Source: Lingula anatina (Eukaryota > Brachiopoda > Lingulata > Lingulida > Lingulidae). From it: 64,000 bases of DNA. Positions 25,601-37,600 of the stretch are shown piece by piece. The notes below the pieces were generated by a model. The model ran no database searches and had not been told where the DNA came from. It saw only the letters and a list, made by a program, of their open reading frames with translations. Position 1 is the stretch's first letter. Each line of letters opens with the position of its first letter. The DNA is taken from NCBI RefSeq assembly GCF_001039355.2, contig NW_019775991.1, forward strand, positions 326,662 to 390,661. The letters are read 5' to 3'. Both the position numbers and the translations under genes were made by a program.

Positions 25601-28600
25601 AGCGATCACAAACATATTAAATGGTATTGTTGTTGCCTCAATATACCTGTAAATTCACCGTCTGACGATCAGTTTCAGTATATATGTGTTCACTGATCTT
25701 CAAGCTCAAGCTCATTCAAACATATAAATACTACCCCGTTAGTAGTATGTTATGCACCGTTCAACCAACTTTTTCTGAAAATTTCAATGCAATTATATGG
25801 CAAAAAAAGAGGTACAGAATGAGGTATATTCAGGTGAAAGCAGCCACGCACTCAAGCTGACCTCACAGGGTTGTCTGTGTTGTCTGCGGGCTTATCAGTA
25901 AATAGGGGATTTGCAAGGGCGAGCTGACCTACAGTAGTTGGCCGCACAGAGTGTCTGTTGCCTTATCAGAAATAGGGGATTTGCAAGCGCGAGACCTAGC
26001 ATGTGTTAAGCATTATCAAATATTTGACAAGCACTGTATATCAGTTAGGCATGGGGAAACATTACCCTAGTTATCATAGGTTTGTATTGTGACGCGGTAA
26101 AGTAAGCAACACAAACATTTACCGTGAAAAGTGTTTTATTTAGGCCAAGTATTTCCTTTGTTAGAATCCTTTGACTTGGTTTCTCAAATAGACTAACAGT
26201 TTAAGACAGTCGTGAGGTATATTCAGGTGAAAGCAGCCACGCACTCACGCTGACCGCACAGGGTTGTCTGCGGGCTTATCGGTAAATAGGGGATTTGCAA
26301 GGGCGAGCTGACCTAGAGTAGTTCGCCGCACAGAGTGTCTGTTGCCTTATCAGAAATAGGGGATTTGCAAGCGCGAGACCTAGCATGTGTTAAGCATTAT
26401 CAAATATTTGACAAGCACTGTATATCAGTTAGGCATGGGGAAACATTACCCTGGTTATCATAGGTTTGTATTGTGACGCGGTAAAGTAAGCAACACAAAC
26501 ATTTACCGTGAAAAGTGTTTTATTTAGGCCAAGTATTTCCTTTGTTAGAATCCTTTGACTTGGTTTCTCAAATAGACTAACAGTTCAAGACAGTCGTCTT
26601 TAGATAATTTTTTTTCGTAGGCCTCTATATTGTCTATGATGAAGTCCTGGCCTTGTTCCAAAAGACGCCTGTCGTTAAGCGCCTTCCCTACCCCGACAAC
26701 TTCTTCAGCGTTGTATCTGTTGACTTCAACGTTGACCGCTGCCAAGTGGTACAGCTCTTTTGGGTTCTCCCGCCAAATTCTTTCTTTGGGTTCCCACGCT
26801 GGCATTAGAATTTGCAACATATTGTCAAGATCCATTTTCTAAAAAAAAACAATAAATTGCATGACCATTATCCTTCTATGCTGCTATATCGTCCAACATT
26901 CATTCAACAAATTTCAATATCGTTAGTAAGCTGCACAAATGTTATCTCGTAGTCAATATTACACAGTGCATTTCCTTATAAAAATTACTGAAAATCAGCA
27001 ACATAACACTTACCGTCTCCTGGCAAGGCGAAGCGTTACGGTGTCAATAGGATTGTCAGTTATCATTGTCAATGGGAGGTATACGAAAATTTTATATCTT
27101 CTTTTTAATCCGAAATTCACGTTTGGAAATTTATGTAAGACTTTGGTTGAATAACAGAATGTGTGGAGCTACAGAAGACATGACCAAGTTAAGTAATAGC
27201 TCTCAGGTGCGGTTGTTGGTATGTCGGAAACTGCCATATGTTTGATAAAACAAATGTCACGACATTAGAATAAGCTAGAGATGAGGTATTGGGAAAAAAC
27301 GTAGGGTAAATTTTAACTTGTAGGGGCTCGCACCAAGTGCACTGCATTTATGCACAATGAGGAATATTGTATATCCTCTCTTTAAGTTGAAATTTACGAA
27401 GCGTTATAGTGTCAACAGGAGGTATAAGAAAAATTCTTTTCAATCCGAAATTCACGTTTGGGAAATGGTGCAAGCCTTTGGTTGAATAACAGAATGATAG
27501 GAGCTACAGAAGACATGACAAAGTTAAGTAATACCTCTCAGGTGCGGTCGTTTGTGTGTCGGAAACTGCCATATGTTTGACAAAACAAATGTCACGCCAT
27601 TAGAATAAGCTAGAGATGAGGTATAAGGAAAAACGTCAGGTAGAAGGGTTTAATTAGATTTTAATTTGATTTGTAAGCGCCCGTACCATGTATTGATAAG
27701 TGCGCTGCATTCATGCACTAAGAGGAATATTGTATATGCTCTCTTTAAGTCGGAATTCACGTTTGGAACTTCGGCGGTACTGTATATATATGTCCAGTTT
27801 TCAGAAGGGGGAGCAACACACACTATGGGGAAGGTGATACTGAAGCGCTGTGGACACTGTAACAAGATATTCTTGTTTGTCCTTCTCGACACCGGCGACA
27901 TACTTGTCGCCTTAAAAATAACGGTACGTATAACATCATGTCATCATGTCTTTTATTAAAGGCCAAACATTAAGTTATCGTTTTTGTGTTTATAGAGGTT
28001 CATGCATATCAAATAGTTAGATTTGGTTTTATTTTTAAGTTTTTTATATTTACAGGATACTGTGGAAAATTTAGCTGAAGGCAGCTATAAGGCAAAGGTA
28101 AGTGTAAAATATTACATGTTATTTAAAAGACCAGCGATTCTCACAGCATACCGCCCACAGGGGGATTTGGTTAAATAAGTATAACTACTCCCACGGAGTA
28201 CGACAGAGCAATAACGGGTATGATTTTTTTTACATTGCAGTTTGTTCGGTTACTTGACGAACCGGAAGAAGAAGAGGAAGTATTATACCAACGGGGTAAG
28301 TCTAATTTTCATTAGCGTCACGTAGTAAAATTTTCTTTTATTACGGCGTATCATAGAAAGTTAATGTAAAGTGTATGGTACGTTTACTGTGAATTTAGGT
28401 ATTACAGAGAAGGGTGCGTACTGAAACATCGGAGCTTTGCTTGTCGCGAGATAAAAAAGAAAGGAGATAAGCGTATTGATTTTAAGATGTGTTATTTTTC
28501 AGAGCCAGAAGAGAGAGACGAAGAGTAAACCTCTCCTGAGCTCGATTTAAAAAAAAAATGAATAAACGATTAGAAAGAAATTTTAGTTGGTTACTTTTTT

Positions 28601-31600
28601 ATTTATCAAAGTCGTTGGTGAGCAACGAAATTGTTATACTCCGTGTCTTATATGACTTTATTAATATGATATTAATATCCAAATCATATTGGTTCACTAA
28701 AGATTGCAAAGCACAGCACATATGGATGATTTAACACGTAAAGTCCGAATAATGCATTGGATATGACAATTAAATACATGTACTTTACAGTTCGTATATA
28801 CGATTGTAGCAAGTTTTCAAGGTGTCTTCAGCGCATTGGAAGCCGTCAGCTGCTGCAATCACTTCATGTACAAGTTGTTCGTGGTTTTGAGCAACGCGCT
28901 CAATAATGGCGAAAATGTACGGATCGTCTGCTACCCCTTTAGTAGAACAATACAGCTCGTATGCTCGCAGTATGACGCTGTTTTGGATATGTTGAAATGC
29001 ATCATCAATAAACTGATACACTGAAATCGACCACACCGGTTCAAGGCAGGCATGTTCGCGCTGGCTAGGGTGATCGATCTCACAGCCATTACAATTTTGA
29101 CTACGCAGTTGCACTATTTTCCTCGTGAGAAAATAGGCGTAAATCAGGCGAATGACGGAAGTGCTCGTCGAGGCATCATCTTTTTCTTTCTTCTTATCTA
29201 AGTTTGCATCGATTTCTCGGAACTGTCGCATAAACGCCGACCAATCTGCATACGGCATTTCAATGACCGTGGGGGTGGCATCACCCAGCGCGTAGCTGAT
29301 CTTAATCGGGGATCCGGAACCATCTGAAGACAAGTTGTAGCCATCGCAGAAAGAAATTGTTGAAACTTGCTCTTTCAGCAAGGCCTCTTCAAGTTCTGCC
29401 GCGTGTATTTTGAACTGGCCCCATACGATCGAGCTAAATCGTATTTTGCATTTTGCCTTGTCCGTCAACACCACCAGTAACTCGCCATGTCGGTTATGGC
29501 AGACTGTTGCGCAAAATGATGCACCGAAGGGTAGAAATGTGGCCATGGCTTTAGGATCAGTCTATGTACATCTGTGGGTTTTTTGGCCTATATATATACA
29601 GGAAGAAAATCGCTGAGTCACGGAACTGGAACATTCTGTGATATAATATCTATTTGATTAGCTACTTTTGTAATCCGTCGGACACATTCTGTTACATGGT
29701 ATTAAGATAGAACTGGAATTTTCCTATCAAGGCCGGTTTTCACCAGTTTTGGGATATTCTCTTTCTAATCTGATATTCACGCCTAGAACATTTTATTACA
29801 TAATTTTTTTCTTCTGGAAAAGTCTTAGTCACGAAACTAGAATATTCTGTTTTGATAAGTCACACATTTTGTTTCGCTGTATATAATAGTAAGTCCGAGA
29901 TGTAAGGGACTCCAGTAGGCAACTGTGTAGACATGGATCAGTCAGAACTATGGCAGAGCTGTATTTCTGACAGTGAAATGGTTGCGCATTTAGAAGAATA
30001 CGAAAGACGGCAAGGCTTTCCAGCAAGCATGGATCACTCAGAATTATGGCAGAGCTGTATTTCTGACAGTGAAATGGTTGCACATTTAGAAGAATACGAA
30101 AGACGGCAAGGCTTTGAACATCAAACTATAAGCGATGGTGAGCTAGTTGAGTCTTCTGAACAGAGCGCTAAAAAACAAAGGTGAGAACAAACACGTGATA
30201 GAAAACTATTATAAAGTGTCGCGTTGTGCTTTGCTAATGTCAGTAATCACCATGGGTGACGTGAGGTTTAAATCGCCTAGTACGATGATTGTTTCTGGAC
30301 CGACAAAATGCGGGAAAACTACTTGGGTGAAACGTCTTTTGCTAAACGCCGGTGAAATGGTGTCTCCGCCGCCTGATAAAATATTCTATTTCTATTCGAT
30401 CTGGCAACCCGTTTTTGCTGAAATGGAAGACACCGTTAACAACATAAAATTTGTAAAAGGCATACCTGTTGACTTTCAACCTGAGCACTTTTTTGATGCA
30501 AATCTAAGCAATCTGGTCATTTTTGATGACTTATTCGCAGAAGCGGGGGGTGACATTAGAATACGCGATTTGTTTACCAAAGGCTCTCACCATTTGAACG
30601 TCAGCGTAATATTTATAATGCAAACATTATTTCCAAAGGAAAAGCAAGCCAGAACAATCTCTTTGAATAGCCACTATATCGTGCTTTTTAAAAACCCAAG
30701 AGATATTCTCCAAGTACGAACTTTAGCCACACAAATGTACGGGGAAGCAAGCGGCTTTCTTGGCGCGTTCAAACAGGCAACAGAAAAACCAAACGGTTAT
30801 CTACTGATCGATTTAACCCAAGATTGCCCAGACGAGATTCGTTTGAGAAGTAGTGTATTTCCGGGAGAGACGCAAGTTGCCTTCGTGCGTGCTTGACACA
30901 AATATGTGTATATCTTTTTACTTTTCATGTATGCACAGTTAATTGTTGATTGACACTGGAATAGTCATATACTCATTTTCTTTGCTGTCAGTGACAAGAA
31001 AAAAGAAAGATGTTTAGTTTAGGGGGTGAATTTGTCTATTACAGTAAACTACTTAGAGCTGCAGAAGAACCAGGGTCATCTCCAGTCAGATTAGAATTGA
31101 GTCAAACTACTTTTAATCAGCATCGAATTGTCAACACTCCAGCTTCGTATACCAACCATTCTGGTGGTGCCACTGGGAGTGATATATATTGGCAAAAAAC
31201 GAGTGAAAGGTATAATGTCAAGACAGTTGTGTATTCATTCTCAGGCCACGCTACAAGCAATCCTTACAGAAAAGTTTTGAATAAAAAAGAACTAAAAGAT
31301 TCTAATGAGCATTTGCTTAAAGCCAACAAGTCACTGCACAGAAAGTTTCCCACGGGCAAGGCTTTTGTCGACAGTTTACTTCAACGTAACTGGTATCAGG
31401 TGAAAAATTCTGATGCTGTTTTTGCTGTTGGAAAAGTTATTATGAACAAGATGGTTGACGGTGGAACAGGGTGGGCAGTGCAAATGGCAGTAGACAAGAA
31501 TAAACCCGTCTATGTGTTTGACTCTTTTAAAAACGAAAGGACTGGGGTGGAAGAAGGGTCATGTCAATTGCCTAAGAAAATTCAGATATTTCCTGCCTGT

Positions 31601-34600
31601 TTTGTGTCAAATACAGATAAACATACGGGTCCTGGCAGACATTGGGTCGCTTTTCACTTCAACGAAAATGGGGTTGGAGAATTTTTTGACTCTTACGGGC
31701 AACCCCCTGATTATTATGATGAAATGTTCGAACGTTTTCTAGATGAAAACTCTACAACTGCATGGACGTGTAATTCTAGAGCACTACAGAGCATTTACAC
31801 TAAAGTGTGTGGTCAATACTGTATATATTATTTAATGAACCGTTCTCGTGGGAAACCTTTAGCACAAATACTTAAAAGTTTTACAACTGATAAACAATTT
31901 AATGATATGTTAGTGCATGATTATGTTAATACGCGTTGCATTATACCCAGCTTTGTAAATACGAATTGTCAAACTTGTAAATCAAAAAAATCTTTAGGAT
32001 TCATGTATTAGATACGTTTATTCAATTAAAATAAAGAATGATTTACATGTACAACAGTGTGTGTTGCTTCAATATATGTTGAATGGTGCCAACTTTAGAA
32101 AATTCCCAGAACCTGTCTGACTTTTGGCAGAGGAAGTGTCTCCATCCGCAATCTGGTGCCGTCGCTTTATGTTCGCAATAGTATTTAAAGGTACATTTAG
32201 ACGTTTCAAACCCTGAAGAAAGACAGAAAGCCCCGCTGGCGTATACTTTTTACGTGACACGAAAAGATCATTCATCAAATCTACAATGTTGGTGCCTTCT
32301 ATAACATTCCCATCGTATTTTAATAACCCTTGTTCATTATAGGACAATACATTAGGGTTGTTAGACATGTATCTAAGCACTATCCTAGCCTTTTTTTGCA
32401 TCCTTTGTGGGATGGAATCCAATATTTCTTGGTTGAAATATGTTTTTTTAGGGAGGTCTTCTGTTTTAATGGGTGGACTGTCCATTGTTGCTGATGCGGT
32501 TTGTAGGGCAGGGGCTGGTGTATTCTGAATAACTACAGCAACCGGCTCCTTTTTTCGGGCAATCTTCAAATATTGAACTTGCAAATCGTTGTACATTTTC
32601 ATTTTTTCGTCAAAAGATATATCTGTTCTTTGCATAGTCTTTGTCATTTCATTTTGCAATCGTAGCGTCTCTTCTTGTAAGGGAGAGTAATATCTGTTGA
32701 CTTGTTGTTTCAAGGCGTTCAGTTCAGATTCACTTATCAAGACCATTTTCTGAAAGCTTGACATTTCTTGATATCGGATTTAAAATTGCTTTGACCACAG
32801 GAGGGTGTAGTAACAAAAGTTTTTTCTTGGACTGTATGGAGACTTTTTTATCAGCCAGTTGTACAACGACGCGTTTAACTCTGCGTAGTGCTGATTTTTC
32901 TGTTAAATTCAGCTTGATATCCTTGTTATACAGTATATTAGCAGCAAAGTTGCACAGGATTCGAATCAGATCATAGGGAGAGTTTAGTATTATACCATGT
33001 ATCAATTTCCTATCGGCTACTGAGAGCAATTTGAGATGAAAATGAAATAACTTTTCGGTCCCGGCTTTCATGTTACAATTAAGTCAAGATAGAGGCTGCA
33101 CAAGCATTTATAGTCAATGACTTAACTTCCAGATATATGTATTGTGACTACTTTGAGGTCCATCAACAAAATAGCTGTGTATGTTTAAAAAAAATATTTA
33201 TACATATTGGTGTTTCCAGTCAAATACACACCAATTGTTTATTTGCGTAAACAAACAAAGAAATCTTCATTTACATTTAAAGGTTCTTTCAAATACCCCC
33301 TGTATGGCAAATTTCCCTTTATCTGTCAAAGCACGAGTGCCAATTCCTGCAAAATGACGCGTGAGTTCTGGCACATCTGGATATAATTTGAACATTTTTC
33401 TTACAAAATCAAACTTGTACCATTGACATGACCCTTCTTCCACCCCAGTCCTTTCGTTTTTAAAAGAGTCAAACACATAGACGGGTTTATTCTTGTCTAC
33501 TGCCATTTGCACTGCCCACCCTGTTCCACCGTCAACCATCTTGTTCATAATAACTTTTCCAACAGCAAAAACAGCATCAGAATTTTTCACCTGATACCAG
33601 TTACGTTGAAGTAAACTGTCGACAAAAGCCTTGCCCGTGGGAAACTTTCTGTGCAGTGACTTGTTGGCTTTAAGCAAATGCTCATTAGAATCTTTTAGTT
33701 CTTTTTTATTCAAAACTTTTCTGTAAGGATTGCTTGTAGCGTGGCCTGAGAATGAATACACAACTGTCTTGACATTATACCTTTCACTCGTTTTTTGCCA
33801 ATATATATCACTCCCAGTGGCACCACCAGAATGGTTGGTATACGAAGCTGGAGTGTTGACAATTCGATGCTGATTAAAAGTAGTTTGACTCAATTCTAAT
33901 CTGACTGGAGATGACCCTGGTTCTTCTGCAGCTCTAAGTAGTTTACTGTAATAGACAAATTCACCCCCTAAACTAAACATCTTTCTTTTTTCTTGTCACT
34001 GACAGCAAAGAAAATGAGTATATGACTATTCCAGTGTCAATCAACAATTAACTGTGCATACATGAAAAGTAAAAAGATATACACATATTTGTGTCAAGCA
34101 CGCACGAAGGCAACTTGCGTCTCTCCCGGAAATACACTACTTCTCAAACGAATCTCGTCTGGGCAATCTTGGGTTAAATCGATCAGTAGATAACCGTTTG
34201 GTTTTTCTGTTGCCTGTTTGAACGCGCCAAGAAAGCCGCTTGCTTCCCCGTACATTTGTGTGGCTAAAGTTCGTACTTGGAGAATATCTCTTGGGTTTTT
34301 AAAAAGCACGATATAGTGGCTATTCAAAGAGATTGTTCTGGCTTGCTTTTCCTTTGGAAATAATGTTTGCATTATAAATATTACGCTGACGTTCAAATGG
34401 TGAGAGCCTTTGGTAAACAAATCGCGTATTCTAATGTCACCCCCCGCTTCTGCGAATAAGTCATCAAAAATGACCAGATTGCTTAGATTTGCATCAAAAA
34501 AGTGCTCAGGTTGAAAGTCAACAGGTATGCCTTTTACAAATTTTATGTTGTTAACGGTGTCTTCCATTTCAGCAAAAACGGGTTGCCAGATCGAATAGAA

Positions 34601-37600
34601 ATAGAATATTTTATCAGGCGGCGGAGACACCATTTCACCGGCGTTTAGCAAAAGACGTTTCACCCAAGTAGTTTTCCCGCATTTTGTCGGTCCAGAAACA
34701 ATCATCGTACTAGGCGATTTAAACCTCACGTCACCCATGGTGATTACTGACATTAGCAAAGCACAACGCGACACTTTATAATAGTTTTCTATCACGTGTT
34801 TGTTCTCACCTTTGTTTTTTAGCGCTCTGTTCAGAAGACTCAACTAGCTCACCATCGCTTATAGTTTGATGTTCAAAGCCTTGCCGTCTTTCGTATTCTT
34901 CTAAATGTGCAACCATTTCACTGTCAGAAATACAGCTCTGCCATAATTCTGAGTGATCCATGCTTGCTGGAAAGCCTTGCCGTCTTTCGTATTCTTCTAA
35001 ATGCGCAACCATTTCACTGTCAGAAATACAGCTCTGCCATAGTTCTGACTGATCCATGTCTACACAGTTGCCTACTGGAGTCCCTTACATCTCGGACTTA
35101 CTATTATATACAGCGAAACAAAATGTGTGACTTATCAAAACAGAATATTCTAGTTTCGTGACTAAGACTTTTCCAGAAGAAAAAAATTATGTAATAAAAT
35201 GTTCTAGGCGTGAATATCAGATTAGAAAGAGAATATCCCAAAACTGGTGAAAACCGGCCTTGATAGGAAAATTCCAGTTCTATCTTAATACCATGTAACA
35301 GAATGTGTCCGACGGATTACAAAAGTAGCTAATCAAATAGATATTATATCACAGAATGTTCCAGTTCCGTGACTCAGCGATTTTCTTCCTGTATATATAT
35401 AGGCCAAAAAACCCACAGATGTACATAGACTGATCCTAAAGCCATGGCCACATTTCTACCCTTCGGTGCATCATTTTGCGCAACAGTCTGCCATAACCGA
35501 CATGGCGAGTTACTGGTGGTGTTGACGGACAAGGCAAAATGCAAAATACGATTTAGCTCGATCGTATGGGGCCAGTTCAAAATACACGCGGCAGAACTTG
35601 AAGAGGCCTTGCTGAAAGAGCAAGTTTCAACAATTTCTTTCTGCGATGGCTACAACTTGTCTTCAGATGGTTCCGGATCCCCGATTAAGATCAGCTACGC
35701 GCTGGGTGATGCCACCCCCACGGTCATTGAAATGCCGTATGCTGCAATGTTTGTGGTGCGTCTTTTAATGGGGCCCGTGACCTAAAACACCATCGGCTCA
35801 GCCACACGACGAAAAAAGAGGTGGCGTGCCCCGAATGCGGAAAGACCTTTACTCGTCGGGATAACATGAATAGGCATAGACGCCTCCACCAAACGCGAGA
35901 TCCGGGGACCTCGGTGAGTTCGAACAAAAAACGCTCGACGCCCAAGTCTTCTAACCAATATGCAACCGCCGCCAAAGTCCCTAAGACCCAAACGGGATCA
36001 GGAGCTGCCTTTTCATCTGACCACGTCGTCATGCCTGACGATCTTCTACCCTCGGACGTCGACCCATCAGTCGCTGAAGCGTACGAAATTCACTGGAACA
36101 GCATACGGACCAGATCCTCAAGGGGTAACAAACTGCAAGACTGGTACAATGTCAGATTGACCACCCTTCAACCCGACGCCCTTCGAAACGTCCTGGAGCA
36201 GATTTTGGAAGACCAACGCACGGCGTTTAAGATCAACGTGTCGTACGGTTTTTTTCTCCGAAACAACGAGACTGGGCAGCTGAGGTACTACCACCCCAGC
36301 AGCAACAACCATTGCTTCTTAGAAGCGCCCGCTGTGATCCGCCACCGCCAAGATCTCGATGGTTTTTTCCACAGCATGACCACAAGAGATATTTTAGAAT
36401 GTGCTCGACAGGAGCGGCCAAATTCGAAGTGGGTGGTAGACAGGGTAACCAATGCCACGTTTTACGTGACGAAGCTTAAGGGCCACCCCATTGGTTGCGG
36501 GGTCGACCTGCCGTCTTATGTGCTACACAACAGGGGTCTCGTTGCCCTGCAAAAAAACACAAATGGAAAACCATACCGCGACAATCTTTGCCTCTTTCGA
36601 TGCCTCGCCTTGCACAGAGGTTCGTCCCTTACAGCTCTCGAAAAACCGACGAAGAGACTCTTCAAAGAATATACCACAGGCAAACGAAAACGCAAAGGTT
36701 TCCAAGGCGTGGCGCTCCATCGACTACACAAGGTGGAAGACCTCTTCGAGGTAAACATTGCCGTTTTCGAATTACAGCAAAACGAAGAGGGTGATGTGTT
36801 TGCAGAACTCGTTCGTCGTTCGACTGACAAGTACAACGACACCATGTCGCTGAACGTGCACGAAAATCATTTTTCATACATACGGGACGTGAACAAATAC
36901 ACTCAGTCATTTTGCTGTTCGAGATGCAGCAAAATGTTTAAGCACAAAGGCATGCTCCAACGCCACGAACGGACCTGCGACGTCCTCGTCGAGCACCGTT
37001 TTCCTGGCAAAGCATACACTCCTCCGCAAACCGTTTTCGAAGAATTGGAAGAAGAGGGCATATGCGTCCCCGAAAAAGACAGGTATTACCCGTATCGGGC
37101 GACGTTCGATATTGAATGTTTGCTGCAACATACCGAAGAGCCTGAAAAAAGTGAAAAACTGCAGCTGGAGCGTGAACATCAGTTTCTTAGCGTCAGCGTG
37201 TGCAGCAACGTCCCCGGGTACTCCGAGCCAAAATGCATTATTTCTGATGGCGAGCCGAGGATAGCTGTGCAATTGTTTGTCAACACCTTACAAAACATGA
37301 GCCACGCAGCCGAAAAGCTTCTAAAGGACAAGTTTGCCTGGGTCTTTGAAAAACTTGATGAAAAAATAGAAAAAGACATCAACAAAATTATACAGGAAAG
37401 CGAAGACGAAGGCGAAGATGGTGAAGCCTTAACCAAAAAGCATTATCTAACCAAACTTAGCCGTAGATTTAGTAATTATTTAATGGAATTGCCCGTCTTA
37501 GGTTTCAATAGCGGGCATTACGATCTCAACGCCATGAAAACGTTGTTTTTTCCGTTGTTGGTGAACACCTTGAAATTTGTGGTAAAACGCAACAACAACT

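Larger units (their letters stand above)
29248..31568 (+). repeat. Left arm of a 2,321-bp inverted repeat
   Basis: Pairs with 33,422-35,742. The coordinate sum is 64,990 at both ends and for each pair of ORFs, so the arms have no indel, and the ORFs they share translate identically. The arm contains the 5' part of the 253-aa gene, the divergent promoter, the 83-aa gene, the ATPase and most of the SLOG gene. The outer end is after GCCGTATGC (on the minus strand). The inner end is after CATGTCAAT. Confidence 0.93.
33422..35742 (-). repeat. Right arm of the 2,321-bp inverted repeat
   Basis: Exact reverse complement of 29,248-31,568 as far as compared. The inner flank (below 33,422) continues the SLOG gene to its natural end. 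The outer flank (above 35,742) runs directly into the polymerase B zinc finger. Similarity stops abruptly at both edges. Confidence 0.93.

Noticed and set aside
25821-26597. CRISPR-like array from the repeated GGGGATTTGCAAG words
   Set aside because: Animal genome; only a few irregular copies that belong to the TIR and its tandem copy.
26600-28780. Possible integrase or capsid remnant at the left of the Polinton
   Set aside because: Only the 96-aa ORF, the repeated upstream region and the small spliced gene are visible. No DDE or jelly-roll pattern.
29410-29616. 68-codon plus-strand ORF antisense to the 253-aa gene (and its mirror)
   Set aside because: Overlaps a better supported gene and has no features.
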